From NCBI GenBank assembly GCA_024362935.1, contig JANCRA010000066.1, positions 1,913,501 through 1,977,500 of the forward strand: DNA of 64,000 nt, in the 5' to 3' direction. This document shows, piece by piece, positions 1 through 9,466 of this stretch. Under the pieces are notes generated by a model, which worked only from the letters and a program-made list of their open reading frames with translations, ran no database searches and had not been told where the DNA came from. Position numbers and translations under genes: made by a program. How positions within the stretch are numbered: position 1 is the stretch's first letter; the number at the start of each line of letters is the position of its first letter. Origin of the DNA: Setophaga petechia (taxonomy: Eukaryota > Chordata > Aves > Passeriformes > Parulidae).

Positions 1-49
1 GGAAAGAAAAAAAGGATTGTTTTGGCTAACTAAACTGTGAAGACAACTT

Positions 50-140
50 GCTAACACTTTATATGAAGTTCAGAGTTATACACTAATGCACTACAGAATC
101 TGAAAAATACAAGAGATAAAATTTAAGGCATCAGGACAAA
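50..140 (+). repeat. Family D LTR, 3' fragment
   Basis: This stretch resembles 44,750-44,825, the 3' end of a longer family D copy: the run CAGAATCTGAAAAATA, then AAA/TTTAA-rich sequence, then GCATCA. A 5' fragment of the same family lies at 29,530-29,815. It is an old, diverged ERV-type LTR piece cut by the window edge. The family letter is mine. Confidence 0.5.
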
Positions 141-578
141 GTGGTGTGTGGTGCAGTCTTTAAAGCTGTAGAACAAACTTCAGAAGTGCAACTAAGCTTG
201 AGGAGAATGAGCTGAGTATTTTGATGGTCTTTGCTGCCATCCTGTGGAAATGGAAACAATGAGTTTAAGGATATAAAATCTGCTATTTTCACGTGCAGAA
301 AGCTCCATCACAGGGCCCCAAGGCATCATTCACATTGTCTCACTTTAATTTTCAGTGAAGACTTGAAAAAAGATAATAGATTTCAGTAAAATAATTCTAT
401 TATATTAGTTGGGATACTAGGACTAATTAAACTCTGCTTTTGCATTGTTTTCAACAGTAAAAGAGAAAGAAATTCAGTATCAGTGTTCATGCATGGAAAG
501 CAGAGACAGCAGACTATGTTTTTAATGTAATTATTTAGAATCCATTGTACAACGGGAAGCTGTAAAGATTGAAAGAGC

Positions 579-722
579 AGAAATTCTCTAAACACTATTA
601 AAGAAGGATTGACCTATAAAATAACCCACCACAACAGAAACTTGACATAAGAAATTCTCTAAACACTATCAAAGAAGGATCTTGCCATAAAATAACCCAC
701 CACAACAGAAACTTGACATAAG
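579..722. repeat. Two-copy 71-bp tandem duplication
   Basis: A unit beginning AGAAATTCTCTAAACACTAT at 579 is repeated at 650 with only a few differences. The rest of 141-860 is AT-rich with no gene that I can support. Confidence 0.85.
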
Positions 723-862
723 CACTGTAAGGCAAACAGGAAGGTGTCAAGGTGGAGGTTTGGAATTAGTATATTGGACAAAAATTCCACTGTGCAGACT
801 ATGGGAAAGGAAACAACATTCCCACATGCTGCACACTGCCTGCAGAGCACCTTGTGGGAATC

Positions 863-1241
863 TGTCAAGGACATATTTTATTAAAAATCCTTTTGCTAGG
901 ATTTTTCTCCTGAGAAGCTAAGAGGCCTCAGAAATGAAATGTAAACAATGGTTATCTGCTGCTGTGGAATGCAACAGGTGCATCTTTGGTGCATTGGTTT
1001 CATGTGGTTGTTTTTAATTAATGGCCAATCACAATCCAGCTGTCTTGGACTCTCTGGTCAGTCACAAGATTTTATTATCATTCCTTTCCTTCCTTTGCTA
1101 GCCTTCTGATACTAGCCTTCTGTTCTTTTAGTATAGTTCTAATACACCGTTTTCTTATAATATATATCATAAAATAATAAATCAGACTTCTGAAACATGG
1201 AGTCAAGATTCTCTTCCCTCATCCTGGGGCCCCTGTGAACA
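863..1241 (+). mobile_element. Solo LTR, ERV family A, copy 1
   Basis: The element starts TGTCAAGGACAT and ends CCCCTGTGAACA. Family A marks are present: a GCTGCTGTGGAATGCAACAG block, TTAATTAATGGCCAATCACA, a poly(A)-signal segment ATCATAAAATAATAAATC and CATGGAGTCA near the 3' end. About ten copies occur in the window on both strands. No target-site duplication is evident here. It abuts a family B element, so the two are nested or co-inserted. Confidence 0.8.
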
Positions 1242-1953
1242 CACCACAGGAACCCAAGTAGTTTGGCAAGGTGTTGGGAAGGATGAAAGTTTGACAAGAA
1301 AGTCTCACAGATATGTATGCTTACCAGAAAGATTTTTAAATGTAGAGTCTGATGGTGGAATAGATATGGAAGCAAGTTTTGATATAGGAGAAAAGAATTG
1401 CTGAGCCAGTCTCACTGGATAACCAGGGAGGCAAAGGGTGTGTGTGTTAGAAGGGGTTTTCATGGCTTAGAGCAAAGAATAAACTCACTTTAAACAGAAG
1501 ATGTTTTTACCAAGCAGAAAGAGAGCACAGGCAAACAAGTCAGCAAAGTTGCAAGTAGAAAACAGGCACAGAAATTTCTACTGCAAGAAAACTGAAAAAC
1601 AACTTCTAGCTTAAACTGTAATGTACTAACTTTTAGTGATTGGAGAACAGTAACATGAATATGGTAATTATAGTAGTCATGATAGGCTATAGATAAAAGT
1701 TCAGGTATAGATTGGTTCTGCTGTATAAAGATGCTCAGGAAAGAAAAGTATATTATGCAATGTAACCAAAAGAAAAGTATAGAATGCATTGTAACTAAAT
1801 CCAAGGGGTCTCCAGGTCTGCCTGCAGCAGGAGCTGACAGCTGTAGGCACAGCTCTGTTGCCCACAATCCTGGACTGCTGAAACTCTTGGATGTACTAAA
1901 CTGCATTTTGGAGAGCAGCCTGGAGTCCCACATCCCTCATTTCAGGTCTTACA
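1242..1953 (+). mobile_element. ERV family B: 3' internal tail plus LTR
   Basis: About 200 bp of internal sequence (1,242-1,440) precede an LTR of about 510 bp that begins near 1,441 (TGTGTTAG...) and ends CTTACA at 1,953. A reverse-strand copy with the same internal tail lies at 53,413-54,068. The LTR is followed one base later by a lysine-type primer-binding site, which marks a class II (ERVK-like) element. An LTR with a 3' internal tail on its left and a primer-binding site on its right is what a tandem provirus or recombined LTR leaves. I see no intact viral gene. Confidence 0.75.
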
Positions 1954-2435
1954 GTGGTGCCCAACGTGAGGCGCCGTTATTAAGAGCCTGAATGAGGGAT
2001 GCAGGACTCCAGCTGTAGGCACAGCTCTATCGCCCACGACCCTGGACTGCTGAAACTCTTGGATGTACTAAACTGCATTTTGAAGAGCAGCCTGGAGTCC
2101 CACATCTCTCATTGAGCTCTGAGAGTGGCGCCCAGTGTGCGGCACCATCAGTAAGAGCCTGAATGAGGGATGCTGGTCTTCAGGCTTGTCTGCAGCTGGA
2201 GCTGACAGCTGTAGGCACAGCTCTGTCACCCATGACCCTGGACTGCTGTAACATCTTGGATATAACAAACTGCATTTTGGAGAGCAGCCTGAAGTCCCAC
2301 ATCTCTCTTTAAGTTCTTACAGTGGCGCCCAACATGCAGCACCATCAGTAAGAGCCTGAATGAGGGATGCAGGACTCCAGGCCTGCCTGCAGCTGGAGCT
2401 GCCAGCTCCACATCTCTCATTCAAGCTCTTACAGC
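1954..2435 (+). repeat. Tandem repeats of ERV U5 plus primer-binding site
   Basis: The end of the family B LTR, its primer-binding site and about 25 bp of leader are repeated. Primer-site copies start at 1,955 (TGGTGCCCAACGTGAGGC), 2,126 (TGGCGCCCAGTGTGCGGC) and 2,323 (TGGCGCCCAACATGCAGC). They are close to the tRNA-Lys site TGGCGCCCAACGTGGGGC as I know it. Each repeat restarts at AGCCTGAATGAGGGATG. A partial last unit runs into the DNALI1 side. Confidence 0.75.
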
Positions 2436-2490
2436 AAAGAAATCTGCTTACACCCCGTGGCCTTCAGACCCTTTTGCACAGGTGGCTCAC

Positions 2491-3901
2491 CCTCTTCTCC
2501 AGGTGGGCCTTGCCCTGCTCGGCCTGCAGCGCCTTGCGCACGCCGAAGGCCACGCTGCTCTCGTAGAGCGCCTGGTACGCCGACAGCGTCAGCTGCAGCT
2601 CGTCCCGCACGCGCAGCAGCAGCAGCCCCCGCTCCGCACAGCTCACCGTGGTCTGCCGGATCAGCTCGTCTGCAAGGGAGGAGGGACAGAGCCTGCAGTG
2701 CCTCTGCCAGGGACACTCGCTGTCAGACTGAATTTTGAAGATTTTCTAAGCGTTTTGATGTTTATGTTCCTGTAATGAACTTTCTCACACGCTTTGTGTA
2801 AATTACTTATTGGTTTGCAGTGTTTTATGGAGGAGGAGGAATTTGATGGGCTGTTGGTTTGTGCAGTGTTTTGTTACATTGCAGCTGTAGCATTGAGCAC
2901 AGCAGGTAAAAGCAGAGTGGTGGTGCAGCCCTTCAGGTAATGCCAGTGATAAGCTGATCACCTAAATCTGCAACAGCAAACACTTAAAAACGTGTAATGA
3001 CTTGTTGCAGTCAGGGGGAGCCCTCAGAGGACCCTGCTCTCCAACCCATGGCCAACCCTCACCTTTGGGAGCCCAGCACCATGTGATGAGAGTGTGTAAC
3101 ACACATAGAGCTACAAGTTACTTTAAATAAACTTGGTTGAAGTGCAACTAAGAGGATAACTACGAGGATTCAAGGCTGTTTTTCACATGCAGGCAATCCC
3201 TCACCTTTGGGAGCCCAGCACTGTGTCATTAGAGTGTGTAACACACACACAGCTATAAGCAACTTTAAATAAACTTGGTTGAAGTGCAACTGAGAGGGTA
3301 ACTAGGAGGACTCAAGGCTGTTTTTCAGGTGCAGGCTGTCCCCAGGGTGAGAGCTGTGTCGGGCACTGACCGAAGCACTGCGTGTAGAGCTCCCTGCGCA
3401 CGGGGCACAGCCCGGTCTCCCGCGCCTGCCGCTGCTGCAGCTGCCGGTCCAGCTGTTCCTGCAGCTGCACGACGTCGCGGCGGGTGCTGGGCGCTGTGGA
3501 CACCTCCTGCACCCAGAGCTTCTGCGCCTCCTCCCACTCCCTGCCAGACAAGCACCGGCCGTTACCGGAGGCACCGGGCGACCCCCGGGCACCGCCGGCC
3601 CCGGCCCGGCCCCGCTCACCGCGGCGGCAGGATGAGGTTCAGGAGCTCTTGCGGCTGCTGCGTGGCGGAGAAGCCGGCGGGGGTGCGCGGGGCCTGACCC
3701 TGCGGGAACACGACAGCACAGCGCCGTAGGAGCGGGCAGGGCACCGCGGCACGCCCGGCCGCCGGCCCGCTCAGCCCCGGCGGAGCGCGGTGCCCCCCTG
3801 CGTGGCCCCTGGGTGCTCACCGCCGCGGAGGACCTGTCTCCTCGGTGGGACACCAGCACAGGCGGGCAGTACCGCAGCAGCGATTCCGGCGGCGCCGCCA
3901 T
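2491..3901 (-). CDS. DNALI1: DNALI1, axonemal dynein light intermediate chain 1 (exons 1-4)
   Basis: The product is a light (p28-type) chain of axonemal inner dynein arms, needed for ciliary and flagellar beating. Coding exons on the minus strand, in reading order, are 3821-3901, 3620-3699, 3371-3540 and 2491-2669. All are flanked by GT/AG and the phases (0, 2, 1) agree, giving 170 residues. Recognition rests on near-identity to the vertebrate family: MAAPPESLLRYCPPVLVSH at the start, then LNLILPPREW, RQARETGLCPVRRELYTQCF, and CAERGLLLLRVRDEL...YESSVAFGVRKALQAEQGK. The human protein is 258 residues as I recall. The missing ~85 C-terminal residues (coiled coil) belong to exons that should lie left of the window, because 1-2,490 is ERV sequence with no matching exon. 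The start ATG overlaps the palindrome CCATGG. The 3' end is not in the window. Confidence 0.93.
3055..3338. repeat. Two-copy 142-bp tandem duplication in DNALI1 intron 3
   Basis: CACCTTTGGGAGCCCAGCAC recurs with a period of 142 bp (3,060 and 3,202). The second copy runs almost to the splice donor of exon 3. Each unit contains AATAAA-like TTTAAATAAACTTGG. No exon is visible in the rest of 2,670-3,370. Confidence 0.85.
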
Positions 3902-3916
3902 GGCGGCCGCGGCACT

Positions 3917-3930
3917 GTCACCATGGCGAC
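3917..3930. promoter_or_regulatory. RFX X-box
   Basis: GTCACCATGGCGAC fits the RFX consensus RYYNYY-N2-RRNRAC at every constrained position. It starts 16 bp upstream of the DNALI1 ATG. RFX factors drive motile-cilium genes, so an X-box here suits DNALI1 and may also touch SNIP1 transcription. This is a motif match only. Confidence 0.55.
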
Positions 3931-3969
3931 CGCGCCGCGCTGCAACGCCCGGGCGGAAGCGCTGGCGGG

Positions 3970-4007
3970 CCGGAAGTGCCGGCGGACCGGAAGTGGCGGC
4001 ACTTCCG
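3970..4007. promoter_or_regulatory. Three clustered ETS (GABPA-type) motifs
   Basis: CCGGAAGTG occurs at 3970-3978 and 3987-3995, and its reverse form CACTTCCG at 4000-4007. Closely spaced CCGGAAGTG sites in a CpG-island, TATA-less bidirectional promoter are the usual signature of GABPA/ELK-type control of housekeeping genes. They lie 15-52 bp upstream of the SNIP1 start codon. Confidence 0.6.
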
Positions 4008-4021
4008 TCGGGACGGGCGCC

Positions 4022-7000
4022 ATGGAGGCCGCGGCGGAGGAGCGCCGGCGAGAGCGGCGGCGGCGGCGGGAGGTGGCGGTGAAGGCCGAGCGGCGCAGCC
4101 CCCGGCGCAGTCCGTCGCCGCCGAGCGAGGAGCGGCGGGGCCCCGCAGGACCGCGCGCGGGCAGCAGGTGAGGAGGCCCAGCTGCTCGGCCCCACCACGC
4201 TCGGCCCGGCCGCGACGCTCAACCCCTCCCGTTGTTCCCCAGGTCGCCCCGGCGGAGGAGCAAGTCCGGGAGGAGGAGCCGCTCCCCGCGAGGCAGGAGG
4301 AGCCGCAGCCACAGCCCGCACCACGGCGCCGTGAGGGTGAAGCAGGTGAGCGGGGCTGTGGGTACAGCGGGGGCGGTTCCCGGGACTCGACCATGGCGGG
4401 TACAGAAGGCGCGTCTTCACTTGTCAGTTCAGACTGGGCCCTGCATGGTGTCCCGTGAGCAGAGGGGGAATCTGGGCGAGTCAGGAGCTCCCGTTGTCCA
4501 GCTCAGGCTGTGCCAGCCGTGCCTGGAACTGCTGTCGGAGCCCTGCCGGTGCCACAGCACAGGCGTCCCTGGGAGCTGCATCTTTTCCCCAGAGCAGGCT
4601 GCACTGCCCATTTCTGGTGCTTTATTCCATGCAAATTGCGGGAACCCAAGTAGTTTGGCAGGGAAATCTGTTCCACGTGGTGTCAGAGCTGCATCCCAGC
4701 AAGATGTCAGTACCTTTTCTGTGTCCTCTGTAAATACTCCCCATATGTCTGCATCGATGCCATTTGCAGTGTCGCCAATGGTGGGTTCGGCCGTTGCACC
4801 CTCATTTCCCCTGTGTGCACAACAACGGGTGTTCCTCCCCCTGCCTCAAATCAGAGAGGGGGACATCCCAGTACATGTTTTCCCAGAGTGTGGGATTGGG
4901 AATTTCTAAAAGGCCGAGTTAAGTGAGCTGCTGTTTAGTTCATGTTTTTACAGTTTAAAAGTTCATGTTTTTACAGGTTAAAAAGTTACAAGACTCTTAG
5001 TTATAAGCCATCTTCCAGTACCAGTGAGAGCTCGAGGACTGGCAGGAGTTCGGAAGGAATTTAAAATGATTTTTGAGTTGGTTTTGATAATGCAGTTGGT
5101 TTTTTTACATAAGTAAGAAAAGTGAGTTTAGTTCGTGTTTGTAAGTATAGGTTAAAAGGTTAAAAGACTCTTAGTTTTAAGCTGTCTTGCAGTAGTGGCG
5201 AGGGTTTGGGACTGGGAGGAGTCCGGAAGGAATTTAAGATGATTTTTGAATTGGTTTTGATAATGCAGTTGTTTTTTGGTTTTTTGCATAGGTGAGTTTA
5301 GTTCATATTTTTACAGTATAGGTTAAAAAGTTGCAAGTTCTACTTAGTTATAAGCTGCTGATTTTCTCAAAGGCCGAGGTAGCTGTGCTGCTGTTTGACT
5401 CTGGTTGTCCCTTCCAGGAGCGGGAGGATCACTGTGGCAGGGTGAAGGAGGAGAGGAAGCAGAGGCACCCAGCAGAGCAGGAGCAGCGGCGGGACCGGGA
5501 CAGGAGCGGGGACAGGGACAGGCACAAGGAGCACTCAGACAGGAAGAAGAACCCCGGTGACCGGCCGGGAGCTCGCAGCCACGACCGGGACGCACAGAAC
5601 CTGCGGGAGCAGCAGGCGGAGAGGGAGCTGCACAACGAGAGGAGGCGAGAGCACCGGCAGGGTGAGCCCAACGCAGAGCCCTGGCAGGCAGAGAGCAAAC
5701 AGAAAGAAAAACCCGCCGCCAACAAAGAGAAACCGAGCTTCGAGCTGTCGGGGGCGCTGCTGGAGGACAGCAACACCTTCCGGGGCGTGGTGATCAAGTA
5801 CAGCGAGCCGCCCGAGGCGCGCATCCCCAAGACGCGCTGGCGCCTGTACCCGTTCAAGAACGACGAGTTCCTGCCCGTGATGTACATCCACAGGCAGAGC
5901 GCCTACCTGCTGGGCCGGCACCGCCGCATCGCCGACATCCCCATCGACCACCCCTCCTGCTCCAAGCAGCACGCCGTCTTCCAGTACCGGTGAGGCTCGG
6001 CAGGGCAGGGTTTGGGAGGAATTTAAGGGATTTGAATTGGTTTTTATAATGCACTTTGGTTTTTCGTTTTTTTTTTTTTTTACGTAGGTCAGTGAGTTTA
6101 GTTGACATTTTTACAGTATAGGTTAAAAAGTTACAGGTTCTACTTAGTTATAAGCTGTCTTCCCATACTGGTGAGAACTCGGGACTGGGCAGGGTTTGGG
6201 AGGAATTTAAGGGTTTTGAATTGGTTTTGATAATGCAGTTGGTTTTTTTTTTTACATAGGTCAGTGAGTTTAGCTGACATTTTTACAGTATAGGTTAAAA
6301 AGTTACAGGTTCTACTTAGTTATAAGCTGTCTTCCCGTACTGGTGAGAACTCGGGACTGGGCAGGGTTTGGAAAGAATTTTAAGATTTTGAATTGGTTTT
6401 GATAGTGCAGTTGGTTTTTTTGGGTTTTTTTTACATAGGTCAGTGAGTTTATTTAGCTTATAACTAAGTAGAACCTGTAACTTTTTAACCTATACTGTAA
6501 AAATGTCGTCTTCCCGTACTGGTGAGAACTCAGGAGTGGGCAGGGTTTGGGAGGAATTAAAGGATTTTGAATTGGTTTTTATAATGCACTTTGGTTTTTC
6601 GTTTTTTTTTTACATAGGTCAGTGAGTTTAGTTAGCTTATAACTAAGTAGAACCTGTAACTTTTTAACCTATACTGTAAAAATGTTGTCCTCCCGTACTG
6701 GTGAGAACTCGGGAGTGGGCAGGGTTTTGAAGGAATTTAAGGATTTTGAATTGGTTTTGATAGCGCAGTTGGTTTTTTTGGGTTTTTTTTACATAGATCA
6801 GTGAGTTTAGTTCACATTTTTACAGTATAGGTTAAAAAAATTACAAGTTATACTTAGTTATAAGCCATCTTCCAGTACTGGTGAGACTCAGGAATGGGAG
6901 GATCTTTGAAGGAATTTAAGATGATTTTTGAACAGGTTTTGATAATGCAGTTTTTTTGGGTTTTTTTTACGTGAGTAAGAAAAGTGAGTTTAGTTTGTGT

Positions 7001-7958
7001 TTGTAAGTATAGGTTAAAAAGTTACAAGACTCTTAGTTGCTGTCCTCAAGTACTGGTGAGGCTCAGCAGTGGGCAGGGTTTGGGAGGAATTAAAGGATTT
7101 TGAATTGGTTTTTATAATGCAGTTTGGTTTTTTTGTGTTTTTTTTTTTTTTTTACATAGGTCAGTGAGTTTAGTTGACATTTTTACAATATAGGTTAAAG
7201 TTATACTTAGTTATAAGCTGTCTTCCAGTACTGGTGAGAGCTCGGGAGTGGGAGGGGTTTTGAAGGAATTTAAGATGATATTTTTGAATTGGTTTTAATA
7301 ATTCAGTTGGGTTTTTTTTCCTGCATAAGTAAGAAAACTGAGTTTAGTTCACATTTTACAGTATAGGTTAAAAAGTTACAACACTCTTAGTTATAAGCCA
7401 TCTTCCAGTAGCCATGAGAGCTTGGGGACTGGCAGGAGTTTGGAAGGAATTTAAAATTATTTTTGAATCAGTTTTGATAATTCAGGTTTGTGGTTTTTTC
7501 CCTGCATAAGTAAGAATAGTGAGTTTAGTTCATGTTTTTACAGTTCAGGTTTAAAAGTTACAAGACTCTCAGTTATAAGCCATCTTCCAGTACCGATGGA
7601 ACCCCATCTCCCTGCAGAGCACAGTTTCTGGCTCTGCTGCTTTAGGAGCACGTTTGCAGTGTCTCTGGTGGCTCAGCAGGGTTTCTGTTGCAGGCTGGTG
7701 GAGTACACCCGAGCTGACGGCACCGTGGGCCGCAGGGTGAGGCCCTACATCATCGACCTGGGCTCGGGGAACGGCACCTTCCTCAACAACCAGCGCATCG
7801 AGCCCCAGCGCTACTACGAACTGAAGGAGAAGGACGTGCTCAAGTTCGGCTTCAGCAGCAGGGAGTACGTGCTGCTCCACGAGTCCTCTGACAAATCTGA
7901 GGCCAACACCAAGGACGATGATGAGGATGAGGAGAAGGAGGAGGAGTCTGACAGTTAA
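4022..7958 (+). CDS. SNIP1: SNIP1, Smad nuclear-interacting protein 1 (FHA domain)
   Basis: SNIP1 is a nuclear FHA protein that acts in pre-mRNA splicing (it is found in activated spliceosomes) and in restraining TGF-beta/NF-kB coactivator use through p300. Exons are 4022-4167, 4243-4345, 5418-5989 and 7694-7958, with GT-AG borders and consistent phases, giving 361 residues (human 396). Residues 1-83 are an Arg/Ser-rich basic head (for example RRRSKSGRRSRSPRGRRSR) with nuclear-signal character. Then comes a charged ERE/RDR region, the conserved KPSFELSGALLEDSNTFRG, and an FHA domain at about 245-335 (YLLGRHRRIADIPIDHPSCS ... DLGSGNGTFLNNQRIEP). Gly-Arg and Ser-x-x-His of the phosphothreonine pocket are present. 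The tail is acidic (DDDEDEEKEEESDS). Intron 1 is only 75 bp. Introns 2 and 3 hold an unusual tandem array. The gene shares its promoter with DNALI1. Confidence 0.96.
4635..4905 (+). repeat. Possible ERV-derived fragment in SNIP1 intron 2
   Basis: GGAACCCAAGTAGTTTGGCA here (about 4,641-4,660) is also found at 1,249-1,268 in the internal tail of the family B ERV. A 20-bp identity is unlikely by chance, so this part of intron 2 probably holds a decayed family B fragment. Its limits are not clear. Confidence 0.35.
4908..5370 (+). repeat. SNIP1 intronic tandem array, left part (intron 2)
   Basis: There are two full units and one partial unit of the same ~175-bp repeat that fills intron 3. Each runs GTTTAGTTC...TTTTACAG, GGTTAAAA, CTTAGTTATAAGC, then a CAGTACC(A/G)GTGAG-like segment and GGAAGGAATTTAA. 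The third unit breaks off at TTATAAGCTG (about 5,359), where the sequence leading into exon 3 begins. The left border (TCTAAAAGGCCGAG at 4,907) resembles the sequence just before exon 3 (TCTCAAAGGCCGAG). Confidence 0.85.
5990..7600 (+). repeat. SNIP1 intronic tandem array, right part (intron 3)
   Basis: About nine units of ~172-181 bp begin at the exon 3 donor itself (5,990). Donor-like copies follow at about 6171, 6343, 6522, 6701, 6881, 7055 and 7233, with degenerate ones near 7411 and 7593. Each unit has a poly-T tract ending ACATAGGTCAGTGAG (acceptor-like), about 80 bp, then TACTGGTGAG (donor-like). Two units carry an inverted 51-bp core. The array ends about 100 bp before the exon 4 acceptor. 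Confidence 0.9.
6455..6684 (-). repeat. Two array units with an inverted 51-bp core
   Basis: At 6455-6505 and 6634-6684 the core reads AGCTTATAACTAAGTAGAAC...ACTGTAAAAATG. This is the exact reverse complement of CATTTTTACAGTATAGG...ACTTAGTTATAAGCT in neighbouring units (for example 6,279-6,328). Flanks on both sides stay in the normal orientation. Confidence 0.9.
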
Positions 7959-9117
7959 CGGATGAGGGAGAAGCTGGGGAGAGGCAGAGGAGGGAAACTC
8001 CTTGCGGTCGAACGGGACTGGGATGTGAACGTGGAGCATTGCAGCACTGATGCCTCTTGTTGCCTTAAAGTCCTTTCTCTGTTCCCATAGTTTGTTTGGG
8101 GGGGCTTTGCTCGTTATTTGTGTTTGATAGTTTTGCATATCAGGAAATACAGCTTAATTTTTTATTTTATTTTTCTCCCAAGAAGCCGAAGAGCACCTGG
8201 ATGTGAAAACTCTTGGTGCTGGAAGCCCTCCACAGATGTTGCCAGACTCTTCCAGCAAACCATGTCAAACACAGACAGCATCTGGAAAATTATTTTTATG
8301 ACTTGTTTTGTTATAGCCCTTTGAAAATGCTACAGACTGAAAGGTTAGTTAGAGAGTACCTGATGCACGTCCTGTTCCGTAGTTTGCCAAATTCCTCTGC
8401 CTGTTGGGAGTTCTGACAGGAGAATTTACCTGGATCACTGCTAAAATGGCAGAAATGTAGCAAAGATCCTCATGTATTTGTATGTTTTTGCTATTTAATT
8501 TGTCTCATGGTGACTGAGGGACGGGCATCTCACTGGAACTCCGCCTGGAAATCACAAGGGAATGTGAAACAGAAGTTAAACAGTTCTGGAATTTCAGGTG
8601 ATGAGACTGTGACCCTAGTTCCCTGTTCCCACACATGATGCTGAAGCTGTCCTGGATGTGGAGTGTCTGGGTTGTAAACTAGAGCCCTTATTTCTGACCC
8701 CACCCCAGGGTTTGTTAGTGTCAGACAGAAACACCTTTGATAGGGTGACATGTTTTAACCAGTTTGCACTATTTAAGTTTTCTTTTTATAAAAAGTTACC
8801 CAAGTCCTTTGTTTAACAGTGAAGAAGTCAGTGTTTAGGGAGAGAAGCACCAGTCCCACTCACTGGGAGTTGCAGAGTTTTTGGTGTCTCTCCAACGTTG
8901 CTTTATGTTCAATGTGTGTGTCCCACACTTCACTGACTCACCTGGGTGTTTGTGGTCTCACCTGTTTGTCCCTGCTGTGTACAGACTGTACACAAAGGTG
9001 CTTGTTGTACACATGGATAGTGTAAATATGGGGCATTGCTGTGGGGTTTCAGATGGGTAGGATGGGGTTTGAGCAGGAGGAGCTCCTTTATATCTACTCC
9101 AAGGGTTTTTAAATAAA
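7959..9117 (+). other. SNIP1: SNIP1 3' UTR with poly(A) signal at 9112-9117
   Basis: The stretch has no other coding potential that I can support and ends in AATAAA at 9112-9117, the first good signal after the stop. Length and position fit a 3' UTR of about 1.15 kb. A later signal cannot be excluded. Confidence 0.55.
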
Positions 9118-9433
9118 CAATTTGTAAATTTAGCCTTGATTGCTTTCAGTTGTAATATTTTTCTAGCGTCCTTTTTTCTTTTTTCCTCAGAAGACTTGAA
9201 GTTTCAGTATTGTTTCTGTATAAAGAAACCAAATAAGTTCAAAACTGCACAATTTGTATTCTGGAAAAGCTGTGAGAACAAGAGGTTTGTATTGCTCCCC
9301 TTTCTCACCCCAGGGTGGCTCACTCTGTGTGCCCTGACAGGGTTCTCACAGGAATGGGAAGTGACAGAATTGTTGTCCTGCAAAAGGGCAAAGTGGCCCC
9401 CAGTGTCACTGCAGAGGATCAGAGTGACACAGT

Positions 9434-9466
9434 TTAATAGGATCACAGAAGGGTTTGGGTTGGAGG
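9434..9466 (-). mobile_element. CR1 LINE 3'-end fragment
   Basis: GGATCACAGAAGGGTTTGGG followed by TTGGA is the reverse-strand form of the CR1 3' end common in birds. It is broken off at about 9,466, where a family C repeat begins. Confidence 0.5.

Larger units (their letters stand above)
3902..4021. promoter_or_regulatory. Bidirectional CpG-island promoter between DNALI1 and SNIP1
   Basis: Only 120 bp separate the two divergent start codons, and the stretch is very GC- and CpG-rich with no TATA box. It therefore has to hold the core promoters and 5' UTRs of both genes, unless upstream noncoding exons exist. The X-box and ETS sites listed separately lie inside it. Confidence 0.8.

Noticed and set aside
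1490..1933. 147-codon minus-strand frame
   Set aside because: It lies antisense within the family B LTR.
3302..4420. 372-codon minus-strand open frame
   Set aside because: It runs across DNALI1 exons and introns in the wrong frame and into SNIP1 exons. It stays open because the CpG island lacks stop codons.
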